Shown: in pieces, positions 42,265-46,709 of the stretch | How the letters are laid out: each line of letters begins with the position of its first letter | How positions within the stretch are numbered: the first letter of the stretch is position 1 | Origin: Sphingomonas sp. Leaf230 | GTDB lineage: Bacteria > Pseudomonadota > Alphaproteobacteria > Sphingomonadales > Sphingomonadaceae | Assembly (NCBI RefSeq): GCF_001421745.1 | Contig: NZ_LMKW01000003.1 | Location: 1-46,709, forward strand | DNA: 46,709 nt | Direction: 5' to 3' | Position numbers and translations under genes: made by a program | The notes under the pieces: model-generated | Databases searched by the model: none | What the model was told of the DNA's origin: nothing | Seen by the model: the letters and a program-made list of their open reading frames with translations, nothing else

Positions 42265-42618
42265 TCACACGGTTTGCGGAGGGGGTGTGGCCGGAGCGTA
42301 TGCCATGCCCAAAAGGCCGGTCTGTGGAGCCGGCCAAGGCGATAGACGGGAGGACGGAACCAGCTCGATATGCTCGACGGTTTCGCCGGCAACTGCAACG
42401 CACGGTATGGCGCAGGCCGACGCAGGCGCCTTTTTGATGGGAGCGCCTGCTGATTTGCTGGCGCAGTCCATCATCGCGGACGCAGCCGGAGGCGCGGCCA
42501 TCGCCATCGTCTCGCAGAGCGGGCCGAGCCGGACCAGCAACATCACCGCCAGGACGAAAAACGCCATGAAATGCAATATCTTGGAGAGTGGGCGAGCCCG
42601 GCGTTTCATTGGATGCAT
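42265..42618 (-). CDS. Small membrane or exported protein of unknown function
   Basis: A 117-residue protein with a basic N-terminus and one strong hydrophobic segment (ILHFMAFFVLAVMLLVRLGP, about 14-33), then a Met/Ala/Pro-rich part with four Cys (CETMAMAAPPAASAMMDC, ACAIPCVAVAGE). The Met- and Cys-containing stretches could bind copper or silver, but no family was recognised. The start may be the ATG at 42618 or 42609. It precedes the CC-rich peptide gene in the same direction and probably shares its transcript. Confidence 0.6.
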   Translation of the reverse strand: MHPMKRRARPLSKILHFMAFFVLAVMLLVRLGPLCETMAMAAPPAASAMMDCASKSAGAPIKKAPASACAIPCVAVAGETVEHIELVPSSRLSPWPAPQTGLLGMAYAPATPPPQTV

Positions 42619-42678
42619 CTAGAAGCACACTCAGTGATGCACAATGTCGTAGGAGCGGCTTGCCACACTAAGCGGACT

Positions 42679-43437
42679 TTACTCGCCTTTCCGGTACGTT
42701 GGCGAGATTGCGATGCTCGAAATGTCTGTGGCGCTATCGATCGGCACGCCTGCCTCCTTTCGCTCGGAATAGCGATCGACAAGCTGCGTGGTGTGCGGGC
42801 GCAGCAGGATCGTGAAGCGCACCAGTTCCTCCATCACGTCCACGATCCGGTCGTAATAGCTGGACGCCTTCATCCGGCCGGCGTCGTCAAACTCGTTGAA
42901 CGCCTTGGCGACACTCGACTGGTTGGGGATCGTCACCATTCGCATCCAACGGCCAAGGACGCGCAGGGTGTTGACGCTGTTGAACGACTGCGATCCGGCC
43001 GACACCTGCATGACGGCGAGCGTTCGCCCCTGTGTCGGTCGCATTCCGCCCATCGACAGGGGCAGGTGATCGACTTGCAGCTTCATGATGCCGGTAATTT
43101 GGCCGTGCCGCTCGGGGCTGCACCACACATGTCCTTCCGACCACATCGACAGTTCGCGCAGTTCGTGGACGGCCGGGTGATCGTCCCCCGTCACCTGGTC
43201 GGGTAGCGGCAGGGTCGAAGGATCGAAGATCCGCGTTTCGCAGCCGAAGAATTGCAGCAGCCGAGCAGCTTCCTCCACACACAGTCGCGAGAACGACCGC
43301 TCCCGCAAGGAGCCGTAGAGCAACAGGATGCGCGGAGGCGGATCACCAGCGCCCAGCCCAAGGGCAGGACGATCGAGCGCATAGCGGCGATCGAGCGCGG
43401 GCAGGTGATCGGGATCGGAGAGCGTGCGAAGCGGCAT
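42679..43437 (-). CDS. arsH: ArsH, NADPH-dependent FMN organoarsenical oxidoreductase
   Basis: A 252-residue flavodoxin-fold protein typical of ArsH, which oxidises trivalent organoarsenicals to less toxic pentavalent forms. Visible blocks: the FMN phosphate loop [80 protein letters not shown] and [16 protein letters not shown]. All are conserved. The ATG at 43437 overlaps the arsB stop (TAATG); a longer frame upstream runs within arsB and is spurious. Last gene of the ars operon. Confidence 0.95.
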   Translation of the reverse strand: MPLRTLSDPDHLPALDRRYALDRPALGLGAGDPPPRILLLYGSLRERSFSRLCVEEAARLLQFFGCETRIFDPSTLPLPDQVTGDDHPAVHELRELSMWSEGHVWCSPERHGQITGIMKLQVDHLPLSMGGMRPTQGRTLAVMQVSAGSQSFNSVNTLRVLGRWMRMVTIPNQSSVAKAFNEFDDAGRMKASSYYDRIVDVMEELVRFTILLRPHTTQLVDRYSERKEAGVPIDSATDISSIAISPTYRKGE

Positions 43438-44720
43438 TACAGACTGATCCTGATTGCGAGCGCGGCGAGTGTCACCAACAGCACCGGAATCGTTAGCGTT
43501 GCGCCAACCTTGAAGTAATAGCCCCAGCCGATCCGAATGCCCTTTTGCCCGAGGACATGCAGCCACAGCAGCGTCGCGAGCGAGCCGATCGGCGTGATCT
43601 TCGGCCCGAGGTCGCAACCGATCACGTTGGCGTAGATCATCGCTTCCTTGATCGCGCCCGTGGCGTGCGTCGCGTCGATCGACAGCGCGCCTACCAGCAC
43701 GGTCGGCATGTTGTTCATCACTGACGACAGCAGCGAGGCGATAATCCCGGTCCCGAACGCTGCACCCCACACACCGCCTTGCGCGGTACGATCGAGCAGG
43801 CCGGCAAGGTGGTCAGTCAGGCCAGCATTCCGCAGGCCATAGACGACCAGGTACATACCAAGCGAGAAGATCACGACCTGCCACGGAGCACCGGCCAGCA
43901 CCTTGCGCGTCTGGATGACATGGCCGCGCGCGGCGATGACGAGCAGGAGGACCGCGCCGGCAGCGGCCACAGCGCTGACCGGCACGCCGAGGGGTTCGAG
44001 CAGGAAAAAGCCGGCGAGCAGCAGGGCAAGAACGACCCAGCCCGCCTTGAAGGTGGCATGGTCGCGGATCGCATCACTGGGCGTGCGAAGCTGCGCCACA
44101 TCGTAACTCGCCGGTATGTCACGCCGGAAAAATAGCAGCAGCGCGACCAGCGTCGCGGCGATCGACGCCAGATCAACCGGCACCATCACCAAGGCATAAT
44201 CGGCAAAGCCGATCCGGAAGAAGTCGGCTGACACGATATTGACGAGGTTGGAGACGATCAGCGGCAGGCTGGCGGTATCGGCGATGAACCCTGCCGCCAT
44301 GACGAACGCCAGTGTGGCCTTGTCCTTGTATCCCAGCGCCCGAAGCATCGCGATTACGATCGGCGTCAGGATCAAAGCCGCACCATCATTGGCGAACAGC
44401 GCCGATACCGCCGCGCCGAGCAGCACGATCAGCACGAACAGCCTGCCACCATTCCCCCCGCCCCAGCGCGCGACGTGGAGCGCCGCCCATTCGAAGAATC
44501 CGGCTTCATCGAGCAGCAGACTGACGATGATGATCGCGACGAACGTCGCGGTCGCGTTCCAGACGATGCCCCACACCACAGGCACGTCGGAGAGCGAGAC
44601 GACACCAACGAGGAGCGCGATGGCCGCGCCGCCTAGCGCGCTCCAGCCGATGCCGAGGCCTTTGGGTTGCCAGATGACGAGCGTGATCGTGGCGATGAAG
44701 ATAGCGAGCGCGAGCAGCAT
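43437..44720 (-). CDS. arsB: ArsB-type arsenite efflux membrane protein
   Basis: A 427-residue membrane protein of the ArsB/NhaD ion-transporter superfamily, with about ten or more helices. Characteristic blocks are the [20 protein letters not shown] loop, [20 protein letters not shown], and [20 protein letters not shown] followed by [20 protein letters not shown]. It extrudes As(III) using the proton gradient, alone or with ArsA. No arsA is present, so it should act alone. It overlaps arsC by 4 bp (ATGA) and arsH by 3 bp. Confidence 0.95.
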   Translation of the reverse strand: MLLALAIFIATITLVIWQPKGLGIGWSALGGAAIALLVGVVSLSDVPVVWGIVWNATATFVAIIIVSLLLDEAGFFEWAALHVARWGGGNGGRLFVLIVLLGAAVSALFANDGAALILTPIVIAMLRALGYKDKATLAFVMAAGFIADTASLPLIVSNLVNIVSADFFRIGFADYALVMVPVDLASIAATLVALLLFFRRDIPASYDVAQLRTPSDAIRDHATFKAGWVVLALLLAGFFLLEPLGVPVSAVAAAGAVLLLVIAARGHVIQTRKVLAGAPWQVVIFSLGMYLVVYGLRNAGLTDHLAGLLDRTAQGGVWGAAFGTGIIASLLSSVMNNMPTVLVGALSIDATHATGAIKEAMIYANVIGCDLGPKITPIGSLATLLWLHVLGQKGIRIGWGYYFKVGATLTIPVLLVTLAALAIRISL

Positions 44721-45148
44721 CAGGCGATGCGCTGACCCGAAGCGTCTACGACCTGTTCGCCGTCTTCCTTGGCAAACGCCTCCTGTTGCGGCCCGGGCAG
44801 CAGATCAAGGACCGCCTCGGAAGGTCGGCACAGCTTCACGCCGAGTGGCGAGACGACCAGCGGCCGGTTGATGAGGACCGGATGTGCCATCATTGCGTCC
44901 ACTAGCGCGTCGTCGGACAGCGACGAGTCACCAAGACCTAGCTCAGCATATGGCGTGCCCTTTTCTCGCAGCAGATCGCGGGGCATGATCCCCGCGCGAT
45001 CGATCAGCTCGATTAGCAGCGTGCGCGAGGGCGGCGTTTTCAGATATTCGATCACATGCGGCTCGATGCCGGCATTGCGTATCATCGCCAGCGTGTTGCG
45101 CGACGTGCCGCACTCGGGGTTGTGATAGATCACGATATCGACGGCCAC
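44720..45148 (-). CDS. arsC: ArsC arsenate reductase, glutaredoxin type
   Basis: A 142-residue glutaredoxin-dependent arsenate reductase. Catalytic Cys13 sits in [20 protein letters not shown]; the other conserved arginines lie in [14 protein letters not shown] and VLINRPLVV. It reduces As(V) to As(III), which ArsB exports. The GTG at 45148 follows AAAGGAC and was chosen over the ATG at 45199 because family members begin right before the IVIYHNP strand and the longer version would overlap arsR deeply. Translationally coupled to arsB. Confidence 0.94.
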   Translation of the reverse strand: MAVDIVIYHNPECGTSRNTLAMIRNAGIEPHVIEYLKTPPSRTLLIELIDRAGIMPRDLLREKGTPYAELGLGDSSLSDDALVDAMMAHPVLINRPLVVSPLGVKLCRPSEAVLDLLPGPQQEAFAKEDGEQVVDASGQRIA

Positions 45149-45159
45149 GGGGCGTCCTT

Positions 45160-45492
45160 TCAGCAGCAGGGGGTGAGTTCGGCCAGGAGCGGCGCGCACA
45201 GTTCGGGTGACCCGGCGCAGCAGTCTTTGACGAGGAACAGCGTCAGCGCGCGCAGCCCATTTAGATCGGCGCGGTAGATGATCGATCGGCTATGCCGTTC
45301 GGAGCGCACAATGCCGGCCCGCGCGAGGATGCCGAGGTGCGCCGACATGGTGTTCTGCGGCACGTCGAGTTGGCGGGCGATTTCGCCCGCTGCCAGGCCG
45401 CCCGGTTCGTGCCGCACCAAGAGGCGGAACACGTCAAGGCGGGTGCCCTGTGCGAGTGCGCTAAGTGCAGCAATAGCTGAATCGTTTTCCAT
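45160..45492 (-). CDS. arsR: ArsR arsenic-responsive repressor
   Basis: A 110-residue ArsR/SmtB-type winged-helix repressor. HTH: LAAGEIARQLDVPQNTMSAH followed by LGILARAGIVRSERHSRSII. The As(III)-binding Cys are not in the E. coli position but in the C-terminal part: DCCAGSPELCAP and a terminal CC, as in other alphaproteobacterial ArsR proteins. It is the first gene of arsRCBH. An inverted repeat touches its start codon (45493-45512), so it should repress the operon until As(III) binds. Confidence 0.94.
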   Translation of the reverse strand: MENDSAIAALSALAQGTRLDVFRLLVRHEPGGLAAGEIARQLDVPQNTMSAHLGILARAGIVRSERHSRSIIYRADLNGLRALTLFLVKDCCAGSPELCAPLLAELTPCC

Positions 45493-45512
45493 ATATCCAG
45501 CATAGAGGATAT
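45493..45512 (-). promoter_or_regulatory. Probable ArsR operator
   Basis: ATATCC-N8-GGATAT is a perfect 6-bp inverted repeat directly upstream of the arsR start codon (45492, minus strand). ArsR proteins bind AT-rich imperfect dyads at their own promoters, and the position would block the promoter or ribosome loading. I did not see a strong -35/-10 pair. Confidence 0.6.
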
Positions 45513-45681
45513 CTCAGACGGGGCTAGGTCTGGGTTTCCGAACCCAGCTTTCTCAATTCATCATCCCTCGCGAGAATGCGGGATCGTACTAGAACGCCCA
45601 GTGCCGGACGCTCGGGTTGCGAATCACGGCTCCCGAAAGCGGTCATTCGTTCAGCGCGTTTTTTTTCGGTCCGGTCATTCC

Positions 45682-45709
45682 TGATGCAAAAATCAAAAGT
45701 TTTGCATCA
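45682..45709. repeat. Palindromic site TGATGCAAAA-N8-TTTTGCATCA (left)
   Basis: Perfect 10-bp arms around an 8-bp spacer. A near-identical site lies at 46556-46583 on the other side of the membrane/XRE pair. Function unknown: possible recombination site, transposon end or regulator site. Confidence 0.7.
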
Positions 45710-45783
45710 CAGGACTGGCTCAAATTGAGCGCTATGAGGCCTATGAAGGGTGACTCCGCTCAACCCAGAAAGCCGCTCTACGA

Positions 45784-45822
45784 GTCAAACATACTTGACT
45801 CGAAATGTCGCGTATGTTTGAC
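45784..45822. promoter_or_regulatory. Perfect 11-bp inverted repeat upstream of the membrane/XRE pair
   Basis: GTCAAACATAC (45784-45794) pairs with GTATGTTTGAC (45812-45822) across 17 bases, 26 bp before the ATG at 45849. This suits a dimeric XRE-type repressor such as that encoded at 46325-46528 acting on its own operon. Confidence 0.65.
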
Positions 45823-45848
45823 ATTTTGCAAAAGCGTAGGGGAAGCAG

Positions 45849-46337
45849 ATGTACGAGTTCACTCACCGTGGGGCCGGGGTCAATTGGGCGGCTTTAGATC
45901 AAAAGAGCCGACGCCTTGTGTCTGGGAGTATGGCTAGCGCCGTGGTGGCCGTTATGCCGCTTTTCAAATGGACCGCTGACGCTGCGCGCCGAGTGGGTAT
46001 CGAGTTTCAGGGCGCAATGCCCATTGAAGGCACCGCTGTTTCGACTTCTTCCCTCTATCTACCTGCCGCTTGGGTCGTGGCCTGGGTAATCGGCTTTGCT
46101 GCCTTATCTGGCATGCTATGGTGGCGCATGAGCATCCGGCAGGATGAGCTGTTTCATCGAGTGCAGAACTGGTCGCTCGGCATGAGTGGCGCGTAGACTG
46201 CCGCTGCCCTTACAGTGTGGGGCCTGTTAGATATGACCGGGATTAGCCCGCCCATACAGGGGCCTGCCCCCCTTATCCTGTTCTCAGCGCTCACGATCTT
46301 GTTCGGCCGGACGGCTGCGCGCAAATGGGCGTCCTAA
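45849..46337 (+). pseudogene. Membrane protein gene with an in-frame amber codon
   Basis: The first frame (45849-46196) encodes 115 residues with hydrophobic segments near 27-40 and 70-91 (YLPAAWVVAWVIGFAALSGM) and ends RVQNWSLGMSGA followed by TAG at 46194-46196. The same frame continues with TAAALTVWGLLDMTGISPPI and LILFSALTILFGRTAARKWA to a TAA at 46335-46337. The sequence after the stop is clearly the missing last two helices, so a TGG-to-TAG change is likely. Members that I recall beside small XRE regulators have about four helices, which the joined product would have. The shortened protein may still be made. Confidence 0.7.
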
Positions 46338-46528
46338 CTCGCCTCCCGGAACACCGGGCTGAGTCGAACTTCACGCAGGCTGGTTTGGCAACGCTCGTTG
46401 GCGTTTCCAGACAAACCATCAACTCAATCGAGACAGGTCGGTTCGAGCCTAGTTTGTCATTGGCGCTCAAGCTGGCCCACCTATTTAACGTGCCCGTAGA
46501 GAACCTTTTTAGCCTACCGGAAAATTAG
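46325..46528 (+). CDS. Small XRE/Cro-type transcriptional regulator
   Basis: A 67-residue single-domain helix-turn-helix protein: FTQAGLATLVGVSRQTINSI at about 16-35, then ETGRFEPSLSLALKLAHLFN and VPVENLFSLPEN, matching YozG-type regulators in length and sequence. The ATG overlaps the end of the membrane frame by 13 bp, so the two are translationally coupled. It should bind the inverted repeat at 45784-45822. In related two-gene loci the membrane partner is thought to modulate or be controlled by the regulator; the role here is unknown. Confidence 0.85.
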   Translation: MGVLTRLPEHRAESNFTQAGLATLVGVSRQTINSIETGRFEPSLSLALKLAHLFNVPVENLFSLPEN

Positions 46529-46555
46529 ACATCGGCGGTAGTGCGGCTGCTGTGG

Positions 46556-46583
46556 TGATGCAAAATTCACGGATTTCGCATCA
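46556..46583. repeat. Palindromic site TGATGCAAAA-N8-TTTCGCATCA (right)
   Basis: Same arms and spacer length as the site at 45682-45709, with one mismatch (C for T) in the right arm. The two sites bracket about 850 bp holding the membrane/XRE pair. Confidence 0.65.
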
Positions 46584-46610
46584 GCCCAAGAACGGCAGGA
46601 AACCGAGGGC

Positions 46611-46709
46611 TGAGGTGGCCCCCTAAATGACCTGACAGGGCCCCGCTCTTAGATAAGAGTGAGGCATATGACTGACGGTACGACCAGGCGTTACAACGAT
46701 GGCGAGGTT
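46611..46709 (+). mobile_element. Outer end of an insertion sequence (right copy)
   Basis: Exact reverse complement of bases 1-99. It begins TGAGGTGGCCCCCTAAATGA, and the homology begins exactly here. See the left copy for family reasoning. The element continues beyond the window. Confidence 0.75.
46668..46709 (+). CDS. Partial IS transposase ORF, N-terminus only (right copy)
   Basis: ATG behind GTGAGG, encoding MTDGTTRRYNDGEV to the window edge; identical to the ORF start at the left end. The family is uncertain. Confidence 0.5.
   Translation, partial: MTDGTTRRYNDGEV

Larger units (their letters stand above)
45513..45848. promoter_or_regulatory. Regulatory region between arsR and the membrane/XRE pair
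   Basis: 336 bp without a gene. It contains the palindromic site at 45682-45709 and the 11-bp inverted repeat at 45784-45822, and a TTTTTTTT-containing stretch at about 45659-45666. It must hold the promoter of the membrane-protein gene; arsR's promoter lies at its left edge. A frame at 45617-45937 has no supporting features. Confidence 0.5.

Noticed and set aside
43438..43770. N-terminal extension of arsH into arsB
   Set aside because: The extension is Arg/Asp-rich, antisense-like in composition and in the arsB coding region; the ATG at 43437 gives a normal-length ArsH.
45682..46583. Direct assignment of the paired palindromes as pdif (XerC/XerD) sites
   Set aside because: The right-hand arm resembles part of XerC-type half sites, but the 8-bp spacer and self-symmetric 10-bp arms differ from the 11-6-11 dif layout; kept only as a hypothesis.
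1..46709. CRISPR array or phage-defence system
   Set aside because: No spaced direct repeats and no cas or known defence genes were seen. The only short tandem units are IS21 end repeats, and the only toxin-antitoxin is vapBC.

Overview
The window is GC-rich DNA of an alphaproteobacterium, most likely a sphingomonad (Sphingomonas or a close relative). The evidence is an exopolysaccharide (EPS) locus organised like those of sphingan producers, the codon usage, and the IS21, IS66 and IS630 types present. No rRNA, tRNA or CRISPR was found. Both ends carry the same 99-bp sequence in opposite orientation. It is the outer end of one insertion sequence with the start of its first ORF, so the window lies between two oppositely oriented copies of that IS.

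Positions 1-1040 hold the IS end and an IS630-type transposase that has lost its start codon to it. From 1139 to 14895 is the EPS assembly locus. A leftward operon encodes a Wzy-like polymerase, two GT2 glycosyltransferases and a Wzx flippase. A rightward monotopic sugar-phosphate transferase faces a Tat-exported beta-helix protein. A decayed rmlC copy follows. Then comes a rightward operon: small exported protein, O-antigen-ligase-like membrane protein, Wza-type lipoprotein, Wzc-type tyrosine kinase and a large exported protein of unknown function.

From 15065 to 20194 lies an IS66 element with an intact IS21-family element (15678-18284) inside its tnpB gene. Both insertions have clear target duplications (8 bp and 6 bp). 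From 20470 to 28056 are nucleotide-sugar genes: rmlC-rmlB-rmlD-rmlA (dTDP-L-rhamnose), gmd-fcl (GDP-L-fucose), a small lipoprotein and a UDP-glucuronate 4-epimerase-like gene. Together these predict a Wzx/Wzy-type polymer that can draw on rhamnose, fucose and possibly galacturonate. A DUF1176-like lipoprotein and a 3-hydroxyacyl-CoA dehydrogenase follow; these look chromosomal.

From 30433 to the end is accessory DNA: an IS630 remnant, a broken ABC exporter, a truncated IS66 tnpA, a serine resolvase next to vapBC, an S41-like peptidase divergent from an ArsR-like regulator with a perfect operator palindrome, a TetR/MFS pair, an alpha/beta hydrolase followed by a VOC gene broken by one stop codon, a second resolvase, an AraC/GyrI regulator, two small exported cysteine-containing proteins, and a compact arsR-arsC-arsB-arsH operon. 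Last is a membrane-protein/XRE-regulator pair with an in-frame amber codon, bounded by two matching palindromic sites.

I found no system I can defend as wholly new. The best leads are the two uncharacterised exported proteins in the EPS operon, the four-CC-pair exported peptide beside the ars genes, the palindrome-bounded membrane/XRE cassette and the hairpin-rich leaders of gmd and rmlC.
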